NCBI RefSeq assembly: GCF_014171595.1
Contig: NZ_CP050451.1
Coordinates: forward strand, 5,270,001 to 5,334,000
Reading direction: 5' to 3'
DNA length: 64,000 nucleotides
Origin: Massilia sp. Se16.2.3
Lineage (GTDB): Bacteria; Pseudomonadota; Gammaproteobacteria; Burkholderiales; Burkholderiaceae_D
Shown here: in pieces, positions 45,209 through 54,002 of the stretch
Layout of the letters: the number at the start of each line of letters is the position of its first letter
Numbering within the stretch: position 1 is the stretch's first letter
The notes under the pieces: model-generated
Told to the model about the DNA's origin: nothing
Database searches by the model: none
What the model saw: the letters and a program-made list of their open reading frames with translations, nothing else
Translations under genes and position numbers: made by a program

Positions 45209-46287
45209 GGCGATACTCCGGGTGTAGCGTCCCTGGCCGTGTAGTTCCGGTCGATCCATGTCAGGTACTCGCCCGACTGGATGTCGCGCACCCAGGCATC
45301 GTTGGCGAGGTACCACTCGACCGTCTTGCGGATGCCGGTCTCGAAGGTTTCGACCGGCTTCCAGCCCAGTTCGCGTTCAATCTTGCGGGCGTCGATGGCA
45401 TAGCGGCGGTCGTGCCCTGGCCGGTCCGTGACATAGGTGATCTGGTCGCGGTAGCTGCCCTGGGCTTTCGGCTCGAGTTCGTCGAGCAGCGCGCACAGGC
45501 GCGTTACCACCTCGAGGTTGGTCATTTCGTTCCAGCCGCCGATGTTGTAGGTCTCGCCCGTCCGCCCGCCAGCCAGCACGGTCCGGATCGCGGCGCAGTG
45601 GTCGCCCACGTACAGCCAGTCGCGCACCTGCAGGCCGTCGCCGTAGATCGGCAGCGGTTTGCCGGCGCGCGCATTGGCGATCACGAGCGGGATCAGTTTC
45701 TCGGGAAAGTGGTACGGCCCGTAATTGTTCGAGCAGTTGGTCGTCAGCGTCGGCAGGCCATAGGTGTGATGGTAGGAACGCACCAGGTGGTCGGACGCTG
45801 CCTTGCTTGCCGAGTAGGGGCTGTTCGGCGCGTAAGGTGTCGTTTCGGAGAATGGCGGCGCAGCGGCGTCGAGGGTGCCGTAGACTTCGTCCGTCGAGAC
45901 GTGCAGGAAACGGAAAGCAGCTTTCGCGTCGCCGTCGAGGCCGCTCCAGTACGCGCGTGCGGCTTCCAGCAGGGTGAAGGTGCCGTTGATGTTCGTGCGG
46001 ATGAATTCGGCCGGCCCGTGGATCGAACGGTCGACATGGCTTTCGGCGGCGAAGTGCACGATGGCGCGCGGCTTGTAGGTCCTGAAGAGTTCGGCAACGA
46101 GCGCGGGGTCGCAGATGTCGCCCTTGACGAAGACATGCCGCGGGTCGCCCTCGATGCTGTGCAAATTCTTGATGTTGCCGGCGTAGGTGAGGCGGTCGAG
46201 GTTGATGACAGGCTCGTCGGAATGCGCCAGCCAGCCAAGGACAAAATTCGAGCCGATGAATCCGGCCCCGCCGGTAACTATAATCAT
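45205..46287 (-). CDS. rmlB: dTDP-glucose 4,6-dehydratase
   Basis: An SDR enzyme that converts dTDP-glucose into dTDP-4-keto-6-deoxyglucose, the branch point for rhamnose and 3-amino sugars. The 360-residue product begins [20 protein letters not shown] (NAD motif) and contains the catalytic VSTDEVYG and [22 protein letters not shown] (YxxxK), [18 protein letters not shown] and [22 protein letters not shown]. The ATG at 46287 is preferred; MENGM at 46299 is an alternative. First gene of the minus-strand sugar operon. Confidence 0.97.
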   Translation of the reverse strand: MIIVTGGAGFIGSNFVLGWLAHSDEPVINLDRLTYAGNIKNLHSIEGDPRHVFVKGDICDPALVAELFRTYKPRAIVHFAAESHVDRSIHGPAEFIRTNINGTFTLLEAARAYWSGLDGDAKAAFRFLHVSTDEVYGTLDAAAPPFSETTPYAPNSPYSASKAASDHLVRSYHHTYGLPTLTTNCSNNYGPYHFPEKLIPLVIANARAGKPLPIYGDGLQVRDWLYVGDHCAAIRTVLAGGRTGETYNIGGWNEMTNLEVVTRLCALLDELEPKAQGSYRDQITYVTDRPGHDRRYAIDARKIERELGWKPVETFETGIRKTVEWYLANDAWVRDIQSGEYLTWIDRNYTARDATPGVSP

Positions 46288-46720
46288 TCCATTTTCCATG
46301 CATGAGGTTGGACATTGCCAACAGGACGCGTGGTGTATCCACCTGAGCTGCCAGCGGCGTGCCGCTGGTACTCGGACTGGCGTTCGCATGCACGCGTCTG
46401 GCACGGGCAGTTCATGTTGATACGGGGGCCTGTCGGCAGGCGTCGAGGTATTGGCACAAGATCGCCCACGATGCGGCTGTGCGAGTTACGGCCTGTCGCC
46501 CTAAGTCATCAGCACGCAATAGCGAATGTTAGCATGATGTGCGCGTTGTTACTCAATTACTAAGGTGCGCGCTGTTGATCCGCCTCCCGCCCGTCGGCTT
46601 TTTCGTTTCGGACATTCGGTGAAGACGCGCACAGTTGGCGAACCCGCCTCCGCGTTAGCATCGAGCCGGTACTACCTCGCAACGACATACGGCCGCCTGC
46701 GGAAGGCGCGAAAGGAACCC
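46288..46720. other. Divergent intergenic region between rmlB and the LOV kinase
   Basis: 433 bases without a credible gene. Apart from the hairpin at 46351-46368, an AT-richer patch at 46515-46563 probably carries a promoter. The frames crossing it are Arg/Ser-rich with no domain signature. Confidence 0.4.
46351..46368. promoter_or_regulatory. Perfect 8-bp hairpin in the rmlB leader
   Basis: CCAGCGGC-GT-GCCGCTGG forms a perfect stem 64 bases upstream of the rmlB start (minus-strand transcript). It could be an operator or an RNA structure in the leader; there is no poly-U on either side. Confidence 0.35.
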
Positions 46721-48418
46721 ATGGCTACCGGATCGACCCCTGAAGAGAGTGCGGGCAAGGCCCTTGACCTGCAGGGTAAGGGCCAGAGCGTCGGCGTGCC
46801 TGCCGACGGCGAGGTCGAGGGCAGCGCTTTCAATCCGCTTGGCAATCCGGGCATGAAGCACTGGCAGGCCGGCTATATCGAAAACCCGAGCCTCCAGGAC
46901 CGCGGCAACATCTTCTTCGCCGCCGTCGAAATGACGCGCATGCCGATGGTGGTGACCGATCCGCGCCAGCCGGACAATCCGATTGCCTTCGCCAACCGCG
47001 CCTTCCTCGACCTCACGCTCTACGAAGAGAAGGACGTCATCGGCCGCAATTGCCGCTTCCTGCAGGGACCGCAAACCGACCCGAACACGGTGGACGAGAT
47101 CCGCGCCGCCCTGGCCGAGCGGCGCGCCGTGGCCGTCGACGTCCTGAACTACAAGGCCGACGGTAGCGCCTTCTGGAACGCCCTGTACATCGGACCGATC
47201 TTCGACCAGGACGGCGAGCTGCTGTATTTTTTCGCCTCGCAGATGGACATCACCCAGCGCCGCGCGATCGAACAATCCTCGGTACAGGCGCAGAAGATGG
47301 AAGCCATCGGCCAGCTGACCGCCGGCATGGCGCACGACTTCAACAATTTGCTACAGGTGATCAACGGAAACCTGGAGCTCGCGATGCTGGCACTCGGCCC
47401 CCATACCCGGGCGGCCGAGCCGATCCAGCGCGCCCAGCGCGCGGCGATGAAGGCCGGCAAGCTGACCCAGCAGTTGCTGACCTTCGCGCGCAAGCAACGC
47501 CTGGAGCCGCGCCGGGTCAACCTGAACGCCCTGCTGGCCGAATTTTCCGACCTGCTGGTACGCACCCTGGGCGACCGCGTGCGGCTGCAACTCGACCTGC
47601 ATCCCGGCCTGCCCTCCTGCTGGCTCGATCCGACCCATCTCGAAATGGCCCTGCTCAACGTCATCATCAATGCGCGCGATGCCATGCCAGAAGGCGGCGC
47701 GGTGTGGGTGCGCACACAGTGGCAGCCGGACAGGCCGGAAAGCCAGGACGGGCCGGCCGCCAGCGGCCAGGTGATCGTGTCGATCATCGACGAAGGCGAA
47801 GGCATGGCCCCGGAAGTGATGCGGCGCGCGACCGAACCCTTCTTCACCACCAAGGGACCAGGCACGGGCCTCGGTCTGGCAATGGTGCATGGTTTCGTGC
47901 AGCAGTCGCGTGGACGCCTTGAACTCGACAGCACGCCCGGCCGCGGCACCACGGTGCGCATGATCTTCCCGGCCGACAGCAAGGAAGAGGCAGCGACCCG
48001 CGCCGATGCCACGCAACCGGCCTCGGCAGAAGAGCAAGCGAGCAAGCCGCGCATCCTGGTCGTTGAAGACAACGAGGACGTGCGCGAATTGGCCGAAAGC
48101 GTGCTGGGCGGAGCTGGCTACGCGGTGATGGCGGTGCCGAGCGGCGAGCAGGCGCTGGCGCTGCTCACGGAAGGCAAGGAAGTCGACCTGATATTTACCG
48201 ATGTGATGATGCCGGGCGGGATGAATGGCCTGCAGCTGGCCGACCAGGTACGCGCGCGCCGGCCGGATACGCCCATCCTGATCACCACCGGCTACATGGA
48301 CGAACTGCCGGCAGTGTCGCGCACCCAGCCGTTCGATATCCTCACCAAGCCCTACCACCAGGAAGAGCTGTTGTCGCGGGTGCTCGCGATCCTGCCACGG
48401 GCCGCCGCGACCGAGTGA
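46721..48418 (+). CDS. LOV-domain hybrid histidine kinase (blue-light receptor)
   Basis: A 565-residue soluble hybrid kinase. Residues ~62-182 are a LOV-type PAS domain with the photoactive-cysteine signature GRNCRFLQG (C111), preceded by PIAFANRAFLDLT and followed by NALYIGPIFD and the flavin-interacting Gln in FASQMDIT (Q174). The dimerisation helix has the H-box GMAHDFNNLLQ (H205). The ATPase boxes are NVIINARDAM (N box), IDEGEGMAP and GTGLGLAMVHG. A C-terminal receiver (~445-565) has VEDNEDVRE, the phospho-accepting D494 in FTDVMMPGG and a Lys in LTKPY. The ATG at 46721 follows the ribosome site AAAGGAA. Light likely switches kinase activity; its partner regulator is unknown. Confidence 0.92.
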   Translation: MATGSTPEESAGKALDLQGKGQSVGVPADGEVEGSAFNPLGNPGMKHWQAGYIENPSLQDRGNIFFAAVEMTRMPMVVTDPRQPDNPIAFANRAFLDLTLYEEKDVIGRNCRFLQGPQTDPNTVDEIRAALAERRAVAVDVLNYKADGSAFWNALYIGPIFDQDGELLYFFASQMDITQRRAIEQSSVQAQKMEAIGQLTAGMAHDFNNLLQVINGNLELAMLALGPHTRAAEPIQRAQRAAMKAGKLTQQLLTFARKQRLEPRRVNLNALLAEFSDLLVRTLGDRVRLQLDLHPGLPSCWLDPTHLEMALLNVIINARDAMPEGGAVWVRTQWQPDRPESQDGPAASGQVIVSIIDEGEGMAPEVMRRATEPFFTTKGPGTGLGLAMVHGFVQQSRGRLELDSTPGRGTTVRMIFPADSKEEAATRADATQPASAEEQASKPRILVVEDNEDVRELAESVLGGAGYAVMAVPSGEQALALLTEGKEVDLIFTDVMMPGGMNGLQLADQVRARRPDTPILITTGYMDELPAVSRTQPFDILTKPYHQEELLSRVLAILPRAAATE

Positions 48419-48460
48419 ATCGATGCCGGCGTTGATCCGGCCAGATCTTGCGCCGGCGGC

Positions 48461-50007
48461 TTACTGCGGCTGCGGCTTCGGCAGGCCACCCAGCAGCGCG
48501 GCCAGTTTCTGCTTCGGCTTGCCCGGGCGTTGCCTGAAGCCGCCGGTGCGGCTTCCTGGCGCGGTGCGCTGGCAGGCTCGTAGGGCTTGAGGAACCACGG
48601 ATCGACCTTCTCGCGGCGCGGCGACGGACCGGCGCCGTAGCTGCGTGCCGGACGCACATCGGCGTCGGCGCGGCGCGGTGCACTGCGTTCGCCGCCACGC
48701 TCGCCACCGCGTTCGACGCGTTCGCCCCGTGGCGCACGTTCGCCGCGTTCGGCATCGCGGCCGCGGCCACGTGGTGCGAAACCGGCCAGCTCGCCGCGCG
48801 TGATGGTCTGCTTGATCAGCTTCTCGATGTCGGCCAGCAAGCGCTCGTCCTTGTCCGAGTACACCGACAGGGCGTCGCCCGAGGCGCCGGCGCGGCCGGT
48901 ACGGCCGATGCGGTGCACGTAGTCCTCCGCGTTGTAGGGCAAATCGAAGTTGATCACGCACGGCAGGTCGGAAATGTCGAGGCCGCGCGCGGCGACGTCG
49001 GTTGCCACCAGCACTTCGATCTCGCCCTTCTTGAAGGACTCGAGGGCGGCCATCCGTTCCTGCTGGGTCTTGTCGCCGTGGATCGCCGAGGCCTTGATGC
49101 CGGTTTGTTCCAGGTGGCGCGACAGGCGCGAGGCACCGATCTTGGTGTTGGAAAACACGATCACCTGCTTCAGCTCGCGCTGGCGGATCAGGAATTCGAC
49201 GACGTCGCGCTTTTGTTCTTCGTCGACCTTGTAGACGACCTGCGTGACCTTCTCGGCGGTGGCATTGCTGCGCGCCACTTCAATCAATACCGGTTTGTCG
49301 AGGAAGCTGTTGGCCAGCTTCTTGATTTCTGGCGAGAAAGTAGCCGAGAACATCAAATTCTGGCGCTTCTTCGGCAGCAGGTTGATGATGCGCTGCAGGT
49401 CGGGCAGGAAGCCCATGTCGAGCATGCGGTCGGCTTCGTCCATGACCAGCATCTGCACCTGCGCCAGGCTGACGTTCTTCTGCTCGATGTGGTCGAGCAG
49501 GCGGCCCGGCGTGGCGATCACGATCTCGACGCCGCTTTTCAGGATGGCGGTCTGCCCCTTCATGTCCATGCCGCCGAAGACGACGGTCGAACGCAGCGGC
49601 GTGTGGCGCGAATACGCCTTGACGTTGTCGGCCACCTGCACCGCCAGCTCGCGCGTGGGCGTCAGGATCAGCGCGCGCACCGGGTGGCGCGCAGGCGACA
49701 TGCTGGGGTTGGCGTGGGCCAGCAGCAACTGGATGATGGGCAGCGAGAAACCGGCGGTCTTGCCGGTACCGGTCTGGGCGGCGCCCATGACGTCGCGGCC
49801 CTGGAGGACGATCGGAATGGCCTGGGCCTGGATCGGGGTCGGATGGACGTAGCCCTGGTCGTTCAGGGCGCGCTGGATCTCGGGTGCCAGACCGAAGTCG
49901 GCAAAGCGGACATCCGCTACGGCGTCCGGTACGGCGTCCGGCACGGTGTCGGGTACGGCGGCGCCCGTTACTTCTCCAGCTTCGTTGTTCATCGGTGTTT
50001 CAGACAT
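48461..50007 (-). CDS. rhlE: DEAD-box ATP-dependent RNA helicase, RhlE type (frameshifted near C-terminus)
   Basis: The two RecA-like domains contain the Q motif (FADFGLAPEIQRALNDQGYVHPTPIQAQAIP), Walker A AAQTGTGKTAGF, PTRELAVQ, TPGRLLDH, DEAD in VMDEADRMLDMGF, SATFSPEIKK, and the domain 2 motifs VIVFSNTK, VATDVAARGLDI and HRIGRTGRAG. The C-terminal ~110 residues are Arg/Gly-rich (RGRGRDAERGERAPRGERV...) for RNA binding. One base is missing near 48532-48534; reading on in the other frame ends naturally at KQKLAALLGGLPKPQPQ with a TAA at 48461. The N-terminus has a 12-bp repeat (see separate entry). It acts in ribosome assembly or RNA turnover. Confidence 0.93.
49917..49960. repeat. 12-bp tandem repeat inside the rhlE N-terminus
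   Basis: About 3.7 units of a 12-base repeat close to GTACGGCGTCCG (starts at 49917, 49929, 49941, 49953; the third unit diverged) encode a VPDA-type tetrapeptide repeat ahead of the helicase core. Because the unit is a multiple of three, copy-number change would keep the frame. Confidence 0.7.
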
Positions 50008-50359
50008 TATTCTTTCCGGGCATTAAATCAATGGCTCTACGCGCGAGGCGGCTGCGGCAACGCGCCCACGCTGGGGCCGGCGCTGACAAGTCTGGAGGGG
50101 CGGGCGAGCCGCCGGCTGGGGCACGGCGCGCGGCCGGCTCGGTGGCAGGTTGCGCCGGCAAAAACCGTGGCGCGGACGTAGAGATTACTCTATAGCGCCC
50201 TCAAGGTTACCGCAAAATCAAGACAGTGTATATGGAATCGTGCTGGCTTGCCTCGGGAGGCTCTCCTCTGCCTGGCCGGAAATTGCTCCGGCGGGCGACT
50301 GCGAGGTCCGGGCGCAGGCTGGCAAGCGCCGCCAATGGCGGGCGCAAGGTGGCGGGCGT

Positions 50360-51109
50360 CTACCCTTCCCGCTTCCAGCCGCGCGCACGGGCAGCGCGTT
50401 CGGCGGTGCTGTCGAGCGGCGTGCCGGCGATGCGCTGGCCGATGGCGTCGAGGACGGCGGGCGGCAGGCCATTGCCATCCATCCAGGCGGCGCCAAGCGC
50501 ACCGGGCCAGCACCGGTATCTTCCAGTGCATGCCGTCGCGGCAGGCCAGGCCCGCCGTGGTGTCCATCACGAAGCTGCGGCAGTACTTGCCGTCCTTGCC
50601 GAGGAAGCTGATGCCGATGCGTACCCGCCCCGAGGGACCGGGACTGGCCAGCTGACCACCCGGGGCCCGGGCAAGGTGCCCCTTGGCGACGATGGCGCCG
50701 TCGGCACCGCTGAGCGAGGCCAGTTCCCCTCGCCCTGCCAGGCGCGCCAGCCGAAGGCACCCGCGAGCGCACCGGCAGCCAGCGCGGCCACGACGGCGGC
50801 GACGTGGCGGCGCGCCCAGGTCGGCGCAGGAGGTGCCGGCGGCGGCGGCAGCACACCGGTGCGCGCGGCGCGCACGGTGTCGAGCTGGACCACCTTGGCG
50901 CCACTGTGGGCGCCGTGGGAAGGGCCGTGGGAGCCGGTGTCGCGTCCGCCGGCGACGACGCCGTAGACGCGGCTGCGGCGGGCGCGGTGCTGCGCCACCC
51001 GCGCGGCAATGACGGGGTCGGCGCGGATTGCACGCTCGACGGCCGCACGGGCCGGTTCGGCGAGTTCGCCGTTGACGAAAGCAATCAGGAGTTCGTCCGA
51101 AAATTTCAT
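50360..51109 (-). CDS. Anti-sigma factor-like membrane protein (two frameshifts)
   Basis: The N-terminal ~50 residues (MKFSDELLIAFVNGELAEPARAAVERAIRADPVIAARVAQHRA) follow the pattern of anti-sigma factor domains of the zinc-less type. A Pro-rich linker and one membrane helix (VAAVVAALAAGALAGAFGWRAW, ~105-126) lead to a periplasmic domain with LASLSGADGAIVAKGHLARA, GISFLGKDGKYCRSFVMDTTAGLACRDGMHWKIPV, a conserved pattern in Oxalobacteraceae-type anti-sigma factors. Breaks: one G missing at CCCC 50726-50729 and one extra base at 50504-50506 (plus strand). Repaired length ~250 residues. No sigma-factor gene lies beside it in this window, so its partner is unknown. Confidence 0.68.
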
Positions 51110-51116
51110 GGCAGCG

Positions 51117-51737
51117 CTAGGAAGTGATCAAGCCATGTTCGTCCAGCACGTCGTGCAACAGCTCGAGCCGGATCACCGGATTGTCGAGCATGAGCATGTT
51201 CTGTTTCTGCGTGTTCGGCAGCGGCAGCAGCTCGCACCAGCGGTTCGCCACCCAGCCGCAATCTTCCAGGCGGAAAGGCGGCTGTACCGGCCAGCGCTCC
51301 TGAGGCACATCGTGCAGCGAAGCGAGCACACGGTCAAGCGCGTCGGCCGCGCCTTGCAGTTCGGCAGGGATGCGCACCGCCTGGTCGCCCTCGATGAGTT
51401 CGACATCGGCCATCCACAGTCCGTTCAATCGTTGTTGCGAAGACTTCACTTCGAAGCGGGCGCCGCCGCGGCAGACGACTTGCAGCAGGCCCGGCGTGGT
51501 GGCGGTGGTATCGCAGACGGTGGCAAGGGTGCCGCCCTCGACGAAACGCTCGGGCGCATTGCCGCGCGCACGCACTTCATGTCCCTGGGTCAGCAGGACG
51601 ATGCCGAAGGGCGTGTCCTCGGTCAGGCAACGGCTGACCATGTCGAGGTAGCGCGCCTCGAACACCTGCAGCGGCAGCACCCCGTCCGGGAACAGCACCG
51701 TGCTCAGTGGGAACAATGGTAGGGAAATCGTCGCCAT
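51117..51737 (-). CDS. LON substrate-binding domain protein
   Basis: 206 residues matching the N-terminal PUA-like domain of Lon protease as a stand-alone protein: SLPLFPLSTVLFPDGVLPLQVFEARYLDMVSRCL, then FGIVLL and LLQVVCRGGARFEV, and a helical C-terminal part (LLPLPNTQKQNMLMLDNPVIRLELLHDVL). The ATPase and protease domains are absent. Proteins of this type are common in proteobacteria, but their role is unknown. It lies 7 bp upstream of the anti-sigma-like gene on the same strand, so it is probably co-transcribed with it. Confidence 0.9.
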   Translation of the reverse strand: MATISLPLFPLSTVLFPDGVLPLQVFEARYLDMVSRCLTEDTPFGIVLLTQGHEVRARGNAPERFVEGGTLATVCDTTATTPGLLQVVCRGGARFEVKSSQQRLNGLWMADVELIEGDQAVRIPAELQGAADALDRVLASLHDVPQERWPVQPPFRLEDCGWVANRWCELLPLPNTQKQNMLMLDNPVIRLELLHDVLDEHGLITS

Positions 51738-52099
51738 GCCCCATCATGACAGAATCGCCGACCTGAGGGCAGCACGATTGCGGGGCATCGGTGCCCGCCT
51801 CGGAGCGACTTGCCAGCCCCCCCAATCCGAGACGATGTGCAGCGTCGAGAGGGACATCTCCCCGCCTGGCGTGAATTCCTCAGGTGGCAATTATTCAGGC
51901 AGGAAGGTCACGGTCGCGGGAGCCGCGTTCGCCTGGAAAGCGGGCCCCGGCAGCGTCGACTGGCTGGGACCGGCAGCATTGGGATCGGAAAGGCGGCTGG
52001 GGCATGTGGCCGCCCATGCACAAGGAATCCGCAGGCGAAGCGGGGAAGTACCAGGCCTGCCGAGCCTGCCAGGCAGCAGGCGCTACGGGCCGGCGCCCT
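51738..52099. other. Intergenic stretch, no gene recognised
   Basis: 362 bases; several frames are open for 80-160 codons, but all are low-complexity Arg/Ala/Gly shadows of a GC-rich sequence. A promoter for the LON gene must lie near its start. Confidence 0.3.
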
Positions 52100-52888
52100 T
52101 CAAGAGGCGCTCGGATCCTTCGACGAACGCGCCGACCCGGTATCGGCGGAGGCAAACTCGGCCACCCAGGCTGCTACCGCCGCCTCCGGATAGCCGCGAT
52201 GGAAATGCCTTCTCCACGGATAGGCACTTTCGCCCGACCCATCCTTGAGCTTGATGGCGCTGGTATGGCAAATGAACTTGGCAGGGCTGCCGGCAACGAC
52301 GCTGTCCGGCTCGACGGTCCTGTTGACCGAACTGTGAGCGCCAACCAGCGCCCCTGACTTCACCGTCACGCCCGGCAGGATTGTCGTCATCGTGGCAATC
52401 GCGACGTAGTCTTCGATCGTCACCCCCATCATGACATTGCTCGGCGGATGCGGATCATTGGTCAATACGACGTAAGGGAAAATCCAGACATAATTTCCGA
52501 TGGTCGAGTGCTGGCCAATATGCACATTGCTGTGGAACTTGACATAGTCGCCAATCTCGCAATGTCCCTGGATATCGCCCAATGTGCCGATTTGGAAAGC
52601 TTCGCCGGCTTTCGTCTTTTCGCGAACGGTGACGCTGTGGCCCGTCGACAGCTTGTCGCCGAACTCGGAACCTTCGTAAAAGACGCTGTGCGAACGAATC
52701 AACGAAGCCTTTCCGATCACCAACGGCGTACCGCCAGACAATGCGGAAGGGACACCGATTTCGCAGTGAGAACCGATCACCGTGTCGTCACCAATGATGA
52801 CGTTTCCATGAATGATAGTGTACGGGCCAACGCTCACATTGGAACCCAGTTTTGCCTTGCTGTCGATTAGCGCGGTGGGATGTATCAT
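52100..52888 (-). CDS. Left-handed beta-helix acyltransferase
   Basis: A 262-residue LbH protein with more than a dozen hexapeptide turns (IHPTALIDSKAKLGSNVSVGPYTIIHGNVIIGDDTVIGSHCEIG...VKFHSNVHIGQHSTIGNYVWIFPYVVLTNDPHPPSNVMMGVTIEDYVAIATMTTILPGVTVKSGALVGAHSSVN). The H-P-x-x-I-D opening resembles UDP-sugar acyltransferases of the LpxA/WlbB style, and the NDPHPPSN loop inserts into the helix as in sugar N-acetyltransferases. The gene and its upstream region are visibly richer in A/T than their neighbours, suggesting acquisition. The substrate is unknown; it may acylate an amino sugar of the surface polysaccharide. ATG at 52888. Confidence 0.82.
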   Translation of the reverse strand: MIHPTALIDSKAKLGSNVSVGPYTIIHGNVIIGDDTVIGSHCEIGVPSALSGGTPLVIGKASLIRSHSVFYEGSEFGDKLSTGHSVTVREKTKAGEAFQIGTLGDIQGHCEIGDYVKFHSNVHIGQHSTIGNYVWIFPYVVLTNDPHPPSNVMMGVTIEDYVAIATMTTILPGVTVKSGALVGAHSSVNRTVEPDSVVAGSPAKFICHTSAIKLKDGSGESAYPWRRHFHRGYPEAAVAAWVAEFASADTGSARSSKDPSAS

Positions 52889-53208
52889 GGATAAGCCTTT
52901 ATTCAGCAAATTGATTTTTCTAATTCCGGGGCAGGAAAGCAGTTTCAATCGGAACGCAAGCAGTTGATCGCTCGCCTCGTTCAATCGATTTACCCGTTTC
53001 GTTCACGACAGGGGTGCGGCTTTGCCGCCTCAAGCATTCGACATGGCCGTCGTTCATCCATCCATGACATAAATTTGACATCGCGCAGTGTACGAGCATT
53101 ATTGCAATCAAGGCAAGCAGGGTCCAGGTCCTGCCCTGGTCGAAGGTGCGTGACAGATGCCGCTGGTGCCCAGGATCAAGGACGCGGGGAACAAGGTGTC
53201 GCCAGGCC
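52889..53208. other. AT-richer intergenic region upstream of the acyltransferase
   Basis: 320 bases between divergently stacked minus-strand genes. The part 52889-53110 is noticeably AT-richer than the rest of the window and probably holds the acyltransferase promoter. No gene or repeat was recognised. Confidence 0.35.
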
Positions 53209-53676
53209 CTAGCCTTCCGGCGCCACCAGCGGCAGCGTGCGCAAGCCGTTGACGAGCGCGGCCAGGCGCCAGCGCAGGCGCTCCCAGCCGGGGTCGGGCA
53301 GGGGCACGACGTGCACCGTCAGCTCGCCGCCAGGCACCGCCGGGCAGGCGAAAGCATAATTGCCGGCCTGCTCGAACGGCAGGCGGAACTCCTGGCCGGG
53401 CGGCAACTGGACCGGCCCGAACACGTGGGCGACGCGATCGCGGTTACGCAGCAGCAAAACGTCCTGGACACCCGGGGTCAGCCGCACTTCGGTCGGCAAG
53501 GCCAGCGTGCGCAGGGGGCGCGCCCTTCGCGCTCGTGCGCGCAGGGAAGGTCAGCAGGCGTTCGTGGCTGGGGTCGCGCAGGGGGCCAGCGCCCCCCACA
53601 GGATGGCCAGCAACAGTGCGCCGGCCAGCGCGCCCGGCAGCGGATGACGGCGCAGCAGGGAAGACATGGGATTCAT
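53209..53676 (-). CDS. Small membrane-anchored protein with cupredoxin-like domain (two frameshifts)
   Basis: Repaired, it is a ~155-residue protein. A signal anchor (HPLPGALAGALLLAILWGALAPL) precedes an all-beta domain: LPTEVRLTPGVQDVLLLRNRDRVAHVFGPVQLPPGQEFRLPFEQAGNYAFACP, which follows the cupredoxin pattern (His in the RVAH loop, Cys near the end in FACP). The ligand set is incomplete (no clear second His or Met), so copper binding is unproved. Breaks: one base missing at the G5 run 53581-53585 and one extra in the G5 run 53514-53518. No neighbour suggests a role. Confidence 0.55.
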
Positions 53677-53876
53677 GGAAAGGATTCGGTCAGCCGCCGG
53701 CGGGCGGCCCGGGATTGTAGCATTCAGGATAGATTTTTTGCGGGCACCGGCCCTGGCGGCACGCTTGCTGGCGGCGACGGCACGATGCCGCCGGGGACAA
53801 GCCACGGCGCCCGCATCGGAATGCCACCGCACCGGCAGGGTCCCGTCCGACGCCGGCGCGGACGCGCGCTGAACCC

Positions 53877-53885
53877 TGCGATAAT
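53877..53885 (+). promoter_or_regulatory. Extended -10-like element for the CHASE kinase gene
   Basis: TGC followed by GATAAT in the 326-bp divergent region (53677-54002), about 118 bases before the kinase start. The rest of the region holds nothing I recognise. Confidence 0.35.
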
Positions 53886-54002
53886 CCAGCTTCGGCCTTC
53901 CTAAAAGCGTGCGCCCCGCAGCGGCGCCGACGCGTATGCTCGCTGGGCGAGCCCGCATCGTGGTGTTGCGTCGCAAGCGTGCCGCTCACTCATCCAGACT
54001 AC

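Noticed and set aside
49917..49960. CRISPR array candidate
   Set aside because: The units are 12 bp, adjacent and inside the rhlE coding frame, with no spacers.
51884..52357. 157-codon plus-strand frame between the LON gene and the acyltransferase
   Set aside because: Overlaps the well-supported acyltransferase on the other strand and has no domain signal.
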